DNA from: Hypomyces perniciosus
Taxonomy: Eukaryota; Ascomycota; Sordariomycetes; Hypocreales; Hypocreaceae
Length of the DNA stretch: 64,000 nucleotides
Assembly: GCA_008477525.1 (NCBI GenBank)
Contig: SPDT01000006.1
Coordinates: 4,925,501-4,989,500, forward strand
Reading direction: 5' to 3'
Shown piece by piece: positions 23,811 to 35,689 of the stretch. Numbering within the stretch: position 1 is the first letter of the stretch; each line of letters opens with the position of its first letter. The notes beneath the pieces are model-generated. The model was not told where the DNA came from and ran no database searches. It was given only the letters and a program-made list of their open reading frames with translations. The position numbers and the translations under genes are program-made.

Positions 23811-25300
23811 TTAGTTGCCCTGGTCCTCGCGCCTCTGCTCCTCCTCCTCCTCCAGTCTCTCCCTCAGGAGGCGGAGCATAGCCACCTCCGTGGGAACTGC
23901 CTCCGGCTCCGGCTCCGGCTCCGGCGTTGGCGCCCGCTGCACCCGCTCCCGCGTCCTCCGCGACTCCGCTCTCTGCTCACGCCTCTCCTTCCTGGCGGGG
24001 ATATACGTAATCCCACAGCGCAGGTTGCAGAGACGCCGAAAGTGGTTATCGCCCATAGGCGCCAAGCCTACGGCCGGGCCACTCACATTGTACTGCGAGT
24101 GCAGCGAGCCCAAGCCAGGTTGGGCCGGGAGTTGCGGCCATGGAGCAGCAGCCCGCATCATGGGCTGCGGAGGAGGAGGGGGGGGAGGGGGAGGGGGAGG
24201 GGGAGGCGGCATAGCCGCCGGAGGGAAAGGTTGAGGGGGGAATAGCCCCCGGATAGATCGCCGGGCAGATCGCCGCGACACAGCTTGAGCCGGGACCGAG
24301 CCCGGAACGGAACCACCAGGAGCCAGACCCGCAGTCAGACCCTCCAGGACGAGATCATCCGGGGCCGGACCACCCGGGGTCAGGGGAGTCAGACCCCGGA
24401 AACCGCCCGGAGGCAGAAAACGCGGGGCCGGGCCCCGGACTAGACCACCCGGGACGAAACCACCCGGAGTCATACCCGGGATAGGACCCGGGACCAAACC
24501 AGCCGGGGAAGCCGGAGCCGGGCCCGGGAAAAAGAAACCACCCGACACGAGACTCGGCGCCATATCAACCGGGGGAGGGCCAACCGGGACGAAAATACCC
24601 GGCACGAGACTCGGCGCCATATCAACCGGAGGAGGGCCAACCGGACCGAAACCACCCAGAGTCAAATCGCCCGGGAAGAGGTAACTCAGGTCGAGACCCG
24701 GGGCAAGAGCCGGACCCAGAGCCGGACCGGGGAGCAAATCACCCAGGGAAGGACCACCCGGAGTAAGGCCAGCCGGGACGAAGTCAGCCGGAGGAGCCAG
24801 GGCCAGGGCTAGGTCCGGAGCCAGATTGCCCGAGGCCAGATCGCCCGGGGCCAGAGGAGCCAGAGGAGCCAGGGGGACCAGAGGAACCGCCTGAGGCGGC
24901 TCTTGAGGGACAGCCTGCACAGCAGGCTGTTGCGCCAGAACCTCTGGCACATCCGTGTCCACCTGAGTGGACACTTCTTCAGGGCCAGCTGCCGGCGGAG
25001 CAACTGGCACAAGGAAATCCCCCCCAAGGAGATCTTGGTAGGAGGACCCTTCTTCGGCCTCGGCTGGCCGCTGCAGATCTGTGTCCGCCAAATCGGCGAA
25101 CGCTTGAGAGGGGCTACCCTCGGCCAGGATTGGCCAATCGAAGTACCTCTCCATTCCCGGGGCTATGTCGGTGAGCCCCTGAAAAGTGTCATCCTCTGGG
25201 ATGGTTGTCTATTATGGTGTTAGTCAGGAGTCGACTCAGGGGTTATTATAGTAGTATAGGGATCACTTACGGAGACAGCCGGGTCAGTAGTCGGAGACAT
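23811..25300 (-). CDS. Proline/glycine-rich orphan protein of unknown function
   Basis: Two exons: 25300-25271 (MSPTTDPAVS) and 25208-23811, with a 62-nt GTAAGT..TAG intron, giving 475 aa. I do not recognise a family. Residues 1-110 are acidic; 110-330 are built from loose repeats of Pro, Gly, Leu and Ala (variants of APGL, LVPG, PGGF). They include one clean 19-residue duplication (VGPPPVDMAPS units, 57 nt apart at 24546 and 24603). A run of 14 prolines comes from a G-rich tract at 24174-24207. The C-terminus is Arg/Glu-rich (RKERREQRAESRRTRERVQ, then PEPEPEPE and LRERLEEEEEQRRE), probably helical. No signal peptide or membrane segment. The coding part is much more GC-rich than its AT-rich flanks. 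The good splice junctions argue for a real gene; otherwise it could be a repeat-expanded or transferred sequence. Confidence 0.6.
24174..24207. repeat. G-rich/C-rich tract encoding polyproline
   Basis: Repeats of GGGGGA on the plus strand give CCN codons on the minus strand (14 prolines). Likely length-variable. Confidence 0.8.
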
Positions 25301-25338
25301 GATAAGTAGTAGTCCGAATAGGAGGATCTACTGTGGCC

Positions 25339-25490
25339 GTTGTTGTCTGTAGCTGGCGTTGTTATATATAGCTGGTGTTGCTATATATAGCTGACGTTGC
25401 TATATGTAGATGGTGTTGCTATAGGTAGATGGCGTTGCTATATGTAACTGATGTTGTAAGATATAGCTGTTGTTTCTATCTATAGCTGTT
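25339..25490. repeat. Eight tandem copies of a 19-bp unit upstream of the orphan gene
   Basis: Exactly phased 19-nt units, each beginning GTTG or GTTT and running GCTATATATAGCTGGT or close variants, start at 25339, 25358, 25377, 25396, 25415, 25434, 25453 and 25472. They lie 39-190 nt upstream of the orphan start codon, so in its promoter or 5' leader. Confidence 0.9.
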
Positions 25491-25796
25491 GTTGTTGTTG
25501 TTGACAATGTACACTAGACTCAGGTTAGTATTATCTTCACTTAGGTGTATATATAGAAGGGATCTTACATAGTTCTGTAGATTGTTGGTGGAAAAGAAAA
25601 GTCAAGGGAATCAACGGAGGGAAGCCCTTGATTTATACTGCAGAATGCGAGTAGAATGGCACAATGACTGATTGAAACCATCCCAACTTAAACCCAAACT
25701 CACTGATCAAAATTCTCTGCATATGAGTCTAAGGCAGGATTCCATACTGGGAGATATCTATGTCAAAGCAAGTGTAAACCTTGAAGACGCTCCCGT

Positions 25797-26072
25797 GTGG
25801 AGAAGAAAAGGAGGGCATACCGTCTATCCCCATACATTTCCGTAATATGAGTCGAAGAGAAAGCCATGACGCACGCTGCTAGTGGATGTTTTCTGAGTTA
25901 TGTTTTCCAGTTGCCTAAGACTATGTGATATGTACTCCGTATGGGGAAAAAAGGGGGGGGCAAACCGTCTGTCCCGAGACGCTTCCGTTTTACTATTCGA
26001 TGTGAAAGCCAGCCCTGTATTGTTAGTACATGTTTTCTGGGTTATGTTTCCTAGCTGCTTGGGACTAGGTTA
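25797..26072. repeat. Diverged tandem duplication (unit about 135 bp)
   Basis: The two halves share blocks in the same order: ACCGTCT, CTTCCGT or TTTCCGT, GAAAGCCA, ATGTTTTCT, GTTATGTTT and GACTA. Differences between copies are largely transitions (for example GTTTTCTGAGTTATG against GTTTTCTGGGTTATG). No open frame is conserved, so it looks non-coding. Confidence 0.55.
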
Positions 26073-26782
26073 TATATGTGGGAGCAAGTCGAGAGTATGA
26101 TTATATTCTCAACTCAAAAAAGAGTACGTCCACCCACGATGCGGGCTGGCGGTGACTGGGTTAACGTCTGCAAACGGCATCGGGCTATATCGATTGACGC
26201 AGTTTGAAATTATAATCTTCTCGGGATGGCGTCTGTAGCGGCAGATCAAGAGTAAATAAGCTATTGTGCTGCATTTATATCTTTGATGTCTTCACCCATT
26301 GACTTTTGGGGTGCATTTCGTGGGTCGGCGATGTGGAGGAATCAGTGATTCAGGTCTACAGACTTCATTGAGCACACGAAAGAAATGTATTATCATATGG
26401 AAAAGACGCCTGTATTATCGAGGCTATGATGAAAGGCATGGCAAAACTCATCAAGGGAGAGCGCACCTGCCCACTGGACCTAGAAGCGAAGACTCGAAAA
26501 CCTCACATTAATGTCGAAGATGTTAAAGACAATGACCCTTTTACAACTCCTTGGAGACACAGAAAATTACTGATTCAAGTCCATAGCTAATGTATTTCGA
26601 ATTCGTATTATCTACTACTTCAATTAGTGAAGTCAAGGATGCAGTTCAAAGGAACACACAAGCGAATTAAAAGCCCTATCATAAACTTCAGCACTGCCCC
26701 CATTCAACACCCCCGTCTCTTTCTCTACGGATATAATCTCGAGCCATTCCATGATTATAATGGATGAATGAAAGTGCCTGTT

Positions 26783-29700
26783 TCAAATAATATATCCTCC
26801 ACCAGCAAGGCTGCGCCAGTCACGTACTGCCATAGCCTCCTCAAGCTCGACGCACCACCAAAGAACCTCCTTGGCCTTGTCGAGCTGGCCGTTCTCCTCA
26901 TGGGCACGAGCAAGCGCGAACCATGCGTCTGAATAGTCCCAACCCGTACCAAGACGAGTGAGACCGGAAAGCAGAGTAAAAGCACGATCGCGAGCCGCGA
27001 GACGGTCCATGAGAGGGAGGCGGGTGGCCTTGTACGGCAGGGGCAGCTGTTCGTCGTCGTCAAGACTATTTTCGGAGTCGGTAGTCTTGGCTTCGTCATC
27101 CTCGCTGCCTTCGGGGTAGGATACAGGGGTTTCAGAGGTGGAGATGTCAGAGCTGAGACCCAGAGGACTCGACGGAAGGATCTTCAGAGACGAAGATCCT
27201 TGGGGATTATCCGCGATGATGTAGCCTACCGTTTCAAACGATTCGGAATCTAGGGGCGGGATGGACGGTGTGGGTAGGAGCTTCTCGCTGTAGACATCAA
27301 GTAAAATATTAGACAGTCCAACGATCGCAGCCGGGTGATCAGGACAATGTGTCAAAGCGGACTCAAATTCAATCCTGGCCGCGTAGGGCGACTCCTTGGC
27401 CAGAGATAGCAAGCCCAACTTCAATCATGTCAGTATCATCCATCTTGCCGCAGCTAGGGTTGGAATGGCTCACCTCTGAGTAGACATCACCCCACAATTC
27501 ATCAGTGGTCTTCCTCTCCGCCCAGGCCGAGCCCTTTGCGAGACCAGTGCCGCCGGGCAGCTCTTTGGTGGACTCTGTCTCAAGTGTCTGGACCAGTTTT
27601 TGTGCCTCCGCAACAGCACCCTTGCAATCGTCCAACATGTCTGCGCGGCGATAGAATCCGGCAATCATGAGCCACACCTTTATCAGGATCGTGGTTCTCC
27701 GAATCCTCTCCTTGTCCCTAGGGAACTGGACGAATGGCAACAACTGCGGCTGTGTGAAGCTTGTATCCACCGGGAGCTCTGAATAATCAGTGGTCTTGGA
27801 GTTTGTGGAGAGATACGAGTTCAATGACGAAAGCGTCCTACCTCGCGATAAATTCGAGGCGCGAGATTGAAGGCGCCGGCCAGAGGACGAGAAGAAATCA
27901 TGTTCTTGATCGGTTTCTTCCTCCACGACCGTAGCTTGGTGTGAGATTCCACCAGCGCTAGACGATCTCTGCCGACTGCTACTCCTCCCTTTCTTCTTTA
28001 GACTGTTTCTTCTCCCTGAAACGCTCCTTTGCCGGTGTGTTCCTACGCTGCCGCTACGTGATCGCAACGGATCTGTCGTGTACCCGTTCTCTGAAGTGAC
28101 ATGAACTGTGGGGGCTATACTCGGAGCAGTAGTATGGGATGTGGTGGGTCTTGATGGTGTTGCTGCCGACTTTTCGGTCAATGTCGCAGTGCTTGTCAGC
28201 GTGGTAGGTGGCCTCGATCGGTCGGCCCGTGATCCAAAGATGCTGCCCTTAATCGTGCGGAAGGTGGCAGACGTCTTTGGCGGCTCTGCGATGACCGGAG
28301 GCTTTATGGTTGTTTGAACGTCCACATTGCCAAAGAGCCGTGAGAATAGGGTCAGCAACTCGTAACTGGCATTCACGGCTACATCTGGCCCCTCAAGGAG
28401 CTCGAGCAGGGCGAGTTGCGTCATCTTCACGTCCAAGATGCCCTCCTTCTCGAAGTCGTCCATTTCGTCGACCAGGCCTCTTGGTGCTGTACTCTTGCCT
28501 TCGGCATCGTTCAGATGCTCACTTCGAAAGCCACTGCCTGGTTTCCCAAAGAGGACAGTCGTGTCCTTGAACTGCTCCAAAGCCCCTTCACAAGCCCTTG
28601 CTGCCATGGTATAATCCTGTCTGGCGCTCAGGAGGAGTGCCAGGAGGTGCCACATTGGTATGAGGGACCTTTCCTGCCAGTAGGGGCCGTAGAACAGACT
28701 GTAGTCTTCTTCGAACCCGTGAATTGATATCAGCGCCGTTCTCACAAGTTCAATTGCCGCTGCTAACTCTCTCCGTTCAGCCAGCAGAAGCCCGAGACTA
28801 AAGTAGCTTCTGACATCTTTAGAACGACCGAGTTCCGGAGCCAAGGATCTGCGTAGACATCTGATGGCCTTGGATTGTATTTCGGCTCTTGATCCAGCCT
28901 CAGATGTCATTCGAGACCAGTGCGCATGAGCCAGACCAATAGCTTGCCAAGCGAGGGCTACGGTTTCGGGTGGCACAATGGGTCGTATCTCCTCTTCCGA
29001 CTCAACTTCTGGTATTGATGGCGTGCCATTTGCCGGGGCCTTTGTTTGTGGTAGTTTAGAGAGCCAATCCTCGAGCTCGGCTCCAAGATGCCGCGCCCTC
29101 TCGGCGGCCTGTTGATGTCCATAGCAACACAAGGCCATGACAGCTTTAGCCATTGTCTCCAATACGTCCCCATCGTCATCTAAACCGGGCTCTGGCTTTC
29201 CAGTCTTTTCAACACGTGCTTTGCCCTTCTTGACAATGTCCAGATAGGAATCGAGAGCTTTAAATGCGAGGTCAAACTCCGAGACTGCCAAGTGAACGTT
29301 GAAGAGGGATCTGAGGATAGCGGTTGAGTGATACGTCCTCGTTGCCGCGCTGTAAAGGGTATCAAGCACTCCTCGACTGAGACTATGACGGCTGCCCTGA
29401 CCCAAGTCTTGTTCACTCCATCCGCGACCGCACAGGATTGTCCAGTTCCTCATCACTTGGTTGACGAATGCCTCGACCTCCTCCCGTTCTTCCTCTGCTC
29501 GGGGGAAGGTATTCTCGCTGAGTAGCAGGGCGTGATAAGCCGCCTCTGCCCGCCTGAGCTCCACCCTCAGCTGACTCCGAGCTGACATATCGCCAGAGAT
29601 CTTGTCCACCTGTGCTGCTGCTGAGAACGGGGCATCATTCTCTAAGATATGGGACAATGCTAGGTAGTACTCTTTCCAGATCCACCTTCTAGGAACGGAT

Positions 29701-30572
29701 CCCTTAAACCCGAAACCACCCGTAACAGGAGATGACATGACCTCCCAATATTTCGCCCATGATCGAAAGCATGTGATGGAGTCGGGATCATCCAGGGCTA
29801 TCTCACTATTATGAAGAGCGTCGCTGGAGAGCGTGCAATACTCCGTCAGAAACAGCTCGGACCAGTACCGCAGCTGCTTTCGGATACCATGACCACACCA
29901 TACTCGAGCCAGGGAGGGCAGACCGGCCTGTATTTCGGCCAAGGCCTGTAGCCGCTGACCAGTTCGTTGCAAGCAATTAGCTCGGAGGTAGGCAGATTTC
30001 AGGGCGCACACGCTGGTCCATTCGGATGAGGTATCGGCTGGGTCCATGTCTGGGTATTCCTCGTTCAGGCTCCTGGGCAAGCGCTCCAGCGCCAGGTTGT
30101 AGTCTGCAACCACCCAGTACAGCCACCCGACACAGACCTGGGCCTGGAATCTTTCTTCATAATGAGTCGTCTCGCTTTCGATCGCAGCCATAAGCCTTGT
30201 GAGCCGGTTCGATACGTCGAGGTCCCGCGCAATCGTCTCGGCGGTTGGGCGAGCTCCACTAGAGGTCACCTTGGAGATGGCGCATTCGGATTCGGCGGTC
30301 AAAGCAACACCTAGAGAAAAAGCAATTGATACCTGTTAGCCTTTGGAAATATCCTCTGATTCGTGGTGGTAGTGATTGGCGCACATTCTCTCGCTGGCAG
30401 ATGCTTGCGGACCTTGCGAACCAGCTCAGGCACATCGCTCCATGTGCCCTCACAGCGGGCATCATCCAACTGATCAGCATAACGGGCTCCTTTCGCCTGT
30501 AGCCCCAAGTGGGTGAGAAGTCAGCTTTCTAAATGGCGGCCGATGTTTCGGGTTTCCTTGGCTTACACTCAT
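26783..30572 (-). CDS. ypp1: Ypp1/TTC7-type TPR protein, scaffold of the Stt4 PI4-kinase complex
   Basis: Four exons on the minus strand: 30572-30567 (ATGAGT only), 30496-30385, 30310-27474 and 27418-26783, giving 1,196 aa. The N-terminus MSAKGARYADQLDDARCEG is built across the 6-nt first exon and fits the fungal family start. Helical tetratricopeptide-like repeats run along the protein, e.g. AWQAIGLAHAHWSR, YFSLGLLLAERRELAAAIEL and, at the end, AWFALARAHEENGQLDKAKE. A low-complexity Ser/Thr/Arg insert of about 170 residues (near 690-860) separates the last repeats. Family role: with Efr3 it anchors the Stt4 PI4-kinase at plasma-membrane patches, making PI4P. Fungal copies are often labelled a filamentation protein. 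The exon 2 donor is GTGCGC, weaker than usual. It is divergent from rix1 across 744 nt. Confidence 0.87.
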
Positions 30573-31316
30573 CTTGCGACCAACTCAGGGGGGGTTTCGT
30601 TCAAAGGCAGCTAAGGAATGTGGTGCAGATCCAGATGCATGGCGGCGCAGACAAAGGACAGCTTATCGTAATGCAATGGCTCTGCCAGGTCTCGATGGCC
30701 AGCCACTTTGTTGGAACGGGAGCTGTCGCGAAGAATGTCTGAGGTTAGTGGTATGTAAAAGCGAGAGGTGTGTCGAAGGGAGGCGAAGCAGGCATGTGGC
30801 AGAAGCAAATCGTACCCAACCTGCGGAATAGTACGAGTACTACGAGCACTACGAGTACTCCCTGCCTCGTGGCTATTGTGCCTGTGGTAACGCGGAATGA
30901 CGACAGGGCCAATCAACGCGCCACTAGGAACCATCAGAACCCCCACGGCGGAACGAAAGCCACTGAAAGACAGTGCTAAGCAACTGGGCGGGAAAAAAAA
31001 GTTCGGGCCTCAGTGAGAGCTTCATTGATAGACCACTTCCATCATAAACAGCAGAATTTGAATAACGCTGCCAATTGAGGATATCATACGCAGTTATTTT
31101 CCTATCCTTCTTTTCTCTCTTGATTGAACTGCTCATCCTGCCAAGAAGATTTATTTAGCAGGCGGTGGATCTCGATTTGCCGTTTCTGGCTACCCGCTAA
31201 TAGCAGCTCCCATCGTGAGAATTCTGCCACACCAGACTTGGATATCTCGACTCGACAAACTCGAACAAACATTGGCCAAAACAACACAAGAGGAGCCCAA
31301 TAAAACCCCCTTCTCA
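30573..31316. promoter_or_regulatory. Shared divergent promoter, ypp1 (-) and rix1 (+)
   Basis: A 744-nt region between two start codons facing away from each other. It includes an alternating GTAC/GAGTACTACGAG block at about 30831-30857. No coding frame supported. Confidence 0.55.
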
Positions 31317-33635
31317 ATGTCAACAGCAGCCCCTCCGGACCTTCGGGTCCTATGTCGAAAGCTCACCTCTATCCCACTAGAGCAACTCCCTCACTCACTA
31401 CCATCTCTCATCCGCCATGTCCTCCGATGTCAAGATGCGCTATCCGCCCCCCAGGACCCGAGGCTCAAGGGCGATGCGTCCCAAAGCTCCATGCTTGTTC
31501 ACAAGCTCAAGACTAACATCGCCACTCTTCTCAATGGCCGAAGCCGTGAGGGGAGGTTCGCAGCCATTGGCCTGGTCAAGGCAGCAGTGGATGTGGGAGG
31601 CTGGGAAACACTTCGAGGTTCTGAGCCTTGGGTACGCGGGTTGCTCTCTATTGTCCAGGTATGGCCCTCTTTGATCTTCTGACTCTATCTTAAATGCTTA
31701 CAGGCGCATTAGAAAGGTGATCCTGCCGCCTCGAAAGAGCTGGCTATAGTGACCCTGACGAGGATCTATATGCTCGTCCACCCCTACCAAACTCTCGTAC
31801 GCGAAGTCGCTACGCCTACTTTGACAGCTTTTGCGACGGCATGTCTGCAACTTATCAAGCCACAGGCTGGCCAGCCTTTGGCAACGCCCTTGCCTCTGGT
31901 AGAGACGATATGCGAGTCATTCTCAACTCTCATTCCCCTGTATTCACCCACCCTTCGTCCAGTCAGCTCGCAGATTCGATCTGCTGTCAGAGCCTACTTC
32001 GCACCAACCTCATCAGACCAAATTTCCGTTCCCGAATCTCTGCAGCGAGCTTCTAGGCGACTGGTTATTTCCCTTCACTTTGTCGCAGCCAAGTCAGGCG
32101 GCAGTGAAGAATGGACCAAGCTTGTTAATGGAACTTTACACGAGTTTCATTCTACTGCCGATCAAGTCTTTCGCGCTGTTGTTGAGTCTTGGGACGCCAC
32201 GATTGGCCATTCGCGATCAAAAGTTGATGTCGATGGAGAGCCTCGTGGTGGAGGCACTTCCGTTGACCAGCTCCCTGAATGGTCTGGTCTTGACGCTGGC
32301 GTTGACCGGCTGATTGGGCTTTTCCACTATCTAGCAGACACATTAGCATGCCCAACCAAGGCTGCAGTTGCCATACCCATCAGCAGCTTTATGAACACCG
32401 TCTCTAGAGTTTGTCTAATTGCTCGGTTGTCAAAATCTCAGACATGGGAACAGTCTATCGAAACAAATTCAGCCATTGGCCGCGAGGAAAAGGAGGATCT
32501 GTGGAGTTTGATACCTGACATTCACGTGGCCTCGATGAAGCTTCTCCTCGCTTTATTCCAGAGACTAGGAAGGAATATGCTACCTTTGGTCTCCGAGATA
32601 TTAGATCACCTTGTGCGTGTCTTCAAGTCTGGCATAAGCAATCCAGCCGTTCGCATAACCGGATACACCCTTCTGAACGTCATCTTGAACGTCGCTGGGC
32701 CGACACTCTCGAAGCCAGCAGTCGACATGCTGGATCCTCTGGTTGGAGCTTGCTGCCGGGACCTACAACAAGACGCCGGATTCTTAAAGCCAGTCGAAAA
32801 GCCCACAGCTACGACAGGCAAAGATACAAGGAAAAACGGCGCCGCTGTCAACACAGACTTGTTTCTCCAACCCCAAGCCGCCGCCGCTGCCACCGAACCA
32901 CCAAGCCTGGAACCCGATCACAAACTCGCAGCTGCCGAGCTTCTGGCAGCAATCTTATCCTGTCTGCCTCAGTCACACCTCAAGCCCACCCTCCGCTGCC
33001 TCGCTGACAAAACCGCCATCTTGACCCGCAACCGTGATGCCATGCTCTCCAGCGTTCTCAACCCCTACAAGGATCAGCGCGGCCGCATGTACCCCAGCAT
33101 CCTGCCCCATCTGTCGCAGCAGTTTCCCCACGACCAGGGCCTCGAAATTCTGCGCAGCAATCTACGTACCAGCGGAGCTCCAGGCAGTGGGAGCGACATG
33201 TTTGCCACCGTCGGCGAAGTCGCAGAGTTGGGGCAGATAGACGAGGAGGAAGAGGAGCGTAGCGATGAAGAAATGCCCGACAACGACAAAGGCGAGTCTA
33301 CAGAAGAAACTACGAAGAAAGCGTCGTTGAATCTAGGCACATTTGCCACGGCGCAAGAGATGAAGGTCGATTTACCCATACAAACCAACCCCTTCGAACC
33401 AAGGACCACGAGGGCAAGTTCGCCACCCAAGCGGAAGCATGAAGGCCCGGAGCCTGCTCAATCCAAGAGGCAAGAAATCGACAGCTCAAAGCCCATCCGG
33501 GTCCCTGAGCCACAAGCACAACCCAAAGCTGAAGCCAAGGCGGATGACGCCGAAGACTCTGATGATGATAGTGATGGAAGTGTGCACTTGAATATGGAGC
33601 TGGAAGATGATGAGGATGAGGATGAAGAGGACTAG
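31317..33635 (+). CDS. rix1: Pre-rRNA processing protein Rix1 (PELP1-like)
   Basis: Two exons: 31317-31658 and 31713-33635, giving 754 aa. The acceptor is the TTAG ending at 31712; the nearer CAG at 31701-31703 would put a stop in frame. The N-terminal two-thirds is an all-helical repeat domain typical of Rix1 (LRVLCRKLTS, then VTLTRIYMLVHPYQTLVREV). The C-terminus is disordered, with a basic PPKRKHEG patch and an acidic tail ending EDDEDEDEED. Family role: the Rix1-Ipi1-Ipi3 complex works in the nucleus on pre-60S particles, in ITS2 removal and recruitment of Rea1/Mdn1. The upstream in-frame codon at 31215 is not ATG, so the start at 31317 is preferred. Confidence 0.87.
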
Positions 33636-34092
33636 ACTTTATATAAAAAGGAAGATAGAATGAATCAAAATATGAAAGACGAGACTTTTCTATAGAGTGC
33701 AAATCCATACCTATTCAGACTACTCAAAAACACCTCAATAATCAGGATAGAAAAACGATCAAAACATGAAGTGCATAACCTGCAGTCTTGTAGTTGGGTA
33801 TATATCAGTGGAGCTGACCTTTTTTTAAGCTTCGCTGGACATGTCGAGACTCTATATGTCTCTATCCAAGGCCAAGATGACCAAGTTTCTCAAATGCTGA
33901 AAAGGGGGAAAGAAAAACAAGATGAAACCACCCTCTCGCCCTCCCCTTTGAGCTTGTTGGAGCCGTGCTTTGTAAGAATAATACACACCTGCCACCGCGC
34001 CATTCCTGTCCAACGCCATCCAGCGGGACTTATCCCTGGTAAAGTGCCAACCTGGGCCATGCAAGAGAGAAAAACCAAGTTTGAAGCCCCCT
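33636..34092. other. Convergent 3' spacer (rix1 / WW gene)
   Basis: A 457-nt spacer with 3' UTR-like AT-rich sequence and nothing else noticed. Confidence 0.6.
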
Positions 34093-34965
34093 TTAATCCC
34101 TTAGCCATGCTCTACGCTTCTCTTCTTTCTTCGCCCGCCGCTTCTCCTTAAATGCCTTGAGCTCACTCTTGGTTGGCTTCTTGTTCGACCGCTCGGCCTT
34201 GAGACTGCGTCCACCGTGGGCATTAGCCGCGGCATCGACGTCGAAGTAGGCGTTCATCTGTCGGCGGGACTTGGCGTCGTCGGTGTGCCTCTCAGGACCC
34301 ATATCACCAGTCTGGAAGTGCCCGTTTTGGCGGTTGAAAGCAACCGTTGCACTGTACATTGAGGGATCGGCAAGTGTGGCAGCGGAGTGATCATGCTCAT
34401 CTTCATCGTTGCCTTTCGCGTACCAAGCGTTCGGATCGTAATCGCCATGGATAGCGGGGTTGTAGCCTCCTGCAGCGGGCTTCTCATAGACAGGCGGCTG
34501 GGGCTCGCCAGCTTGAGCGGCACTCGTGGTCGCGCCAGCGCCTGTGCCATTGGCTGCAGCACTGGCTGCGTTGGGAACTCGTGGGTTTTCCCATTGAGAC
34601 TTCCCGGTGAAGCGGTTGTAGAAGAACCAGGTCTGGGTATTTGGATCCCACTGGCAGTCCCATCCGTCATCTTCCGGTTGTGGCACAGGCTCGTTTGGCA
34701 GCGGCGGCCCCTCAGGGATAGGCTCGTTTGGCAAAGGGGGGGTGTCCTCAGCAGCAGCTGGCGACGCGTTGCTTCGCGATTCATCTTCCTCGTCGGGATT
34801 GGTGCCCAATCCAGCAGCGTCGGGCTTCATTTCCTCCTGCTTCTCGTCATCGTTTGTATCTTCTCCTTCTTCCTTGGTGGCATCCTTCGTAGACTCATCA
34901 ACTGGGGGTAGCGACTCGGCCTTCTGCTCACGCGGAGAGGTGGTAGCACCTGGCGACGACATCAT
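34093..34965 (-). CDS. WW-domain protein, acidic N-terminus and basic coiled C-terminus
   Basis: Single exon, 290 aa; two ATGs stand together at 34965 and 34962 (MM). One WW domain lies at about residues 100-130 (DDGWDCQWDPNTQTWFFYN then GKSQWENP) with both tryptophans and the aromatic pair. The protein therefore should bind proline-rich ligands. Residues 1-95 are Glu/Asp/Pro-rich with two LPNEP repeats (PPLPNEPIP, PPLPNEPVP), a possible self-ligand. The middle has a NPAIHGDYDPNAWY segment. The C-terminus (KSELKAFKEKRRAKKEEKRR) is a charged helix, likely nuclear or RNA-associated. Similar proteins in other fungi are annotated only as WW-domain proteins; a splicing role is possible but not shown here. 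Divergent from the GH16 gene. Confidence 0.85.
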   Translation of the reverse strand: MMSSPGATTSPREQKAESLPPVDESTKDATKEEGEDTNDDEKQEEMKPDAAGLGTNPDEEDESRSNASPAAAEDTPPLPNEPIPEGPPLPNEPVPQPEDDGWDCQWDPNTQTWFFYNRFTGKSQWENPRVPNAASAAANGTGAGATTSAAQAGEPQPPVYEKPAAGGYNPAIHGDYDPNAWYAKGNDEDEHDHSAATLADPSMYSATVAFNRQNGHFQTGDMGPERHTDDAKSRRQMNAYFDVDAAANAHGGRSLKAERSNKKPTKSELKAFKEKRRAKKEEKRRAWLRD

Positions 34966-35689
34966 TCGATGAGGAGTGATGGATACAGAGATAGTAATAG
35001 GTAGTGAGGATCAAGTAACTGGTGTCATCTGCAACTGTGAGTATCCTGAAAATGCATCATCAAACATGATACTTATGCACCTAGAGTTTAGCAGCGGGAA
35101 ATGGGTTTATAGCACACCAGTGAAACAAGCCGCTTTTGTTCGCCTTGTCACTTTGAATGGATGATCAAGGCTCTTACTCGTATTGTCGCATTTCTCTCTG
35201 CTGTGCGAAGCAGTGGTAGCACTATTATTTAATAATAGTAGTGTACGGAGTACTTCGTAGGGATGTCAGATATCAACAACAAAGTGGGCTTGAATGCGAA
35301 TGGCGAATGAGAGCAAAGTGGGCGGGCGGTGTGTGTGTGCTTCGGTAGCATAATAATCCGATCCGTGATTGACGGCTACCTAGCCATAATCAAAAAGAAA
35401 CCTCCGATGATCGACAAAGCGCTGCCAAGTGAGCTGATGAGGCCATCCCACCAGTCACAATGGCCAGAATACGACGTCGCGCAGAAATGCACCTGTGTCC
35501 GCCCAACAGGAGCAAAACAACACTCTGCACAAAGCCCACAATATTGCATATGTACTACAGATAGATAAGAATGTGCCCCCCTTTTGTTGTTGCCTTGAAG
35601 AATCTGGGCCTCTCTCTCTCTTTGTTATCGTAAAGTCGCCCAACTAGGCATTGCCTGGCCCTAGAAGGTGGCATTCATTCTTTAGCAAG
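34966..35689. promoter_or_regulatory. Shared divergent promoter, WW gene (-) and GH16 gene (+)
   Basis: No coding frame supported. It contains a dispersed element reading GTACGGAGTACTTCGTAG at 35243-35260. Confidence 0.5.

Larger units (their letters stand above)
25301..26782. other. AT-rich spacer with tandem and diverged repeats
   Basis: No gene. It contains the 19-bp tandem array (25339-25490) and a diverged duplication of about 135 bp (copies near 25797-25937 and 25940-26072). Two similar stretches containing TGATTCAGGTC and TGATTCAAGTC lie near 26345 and 26570. One TACTCCGTAT element is at 25933-25942. Confidence 0.6.
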
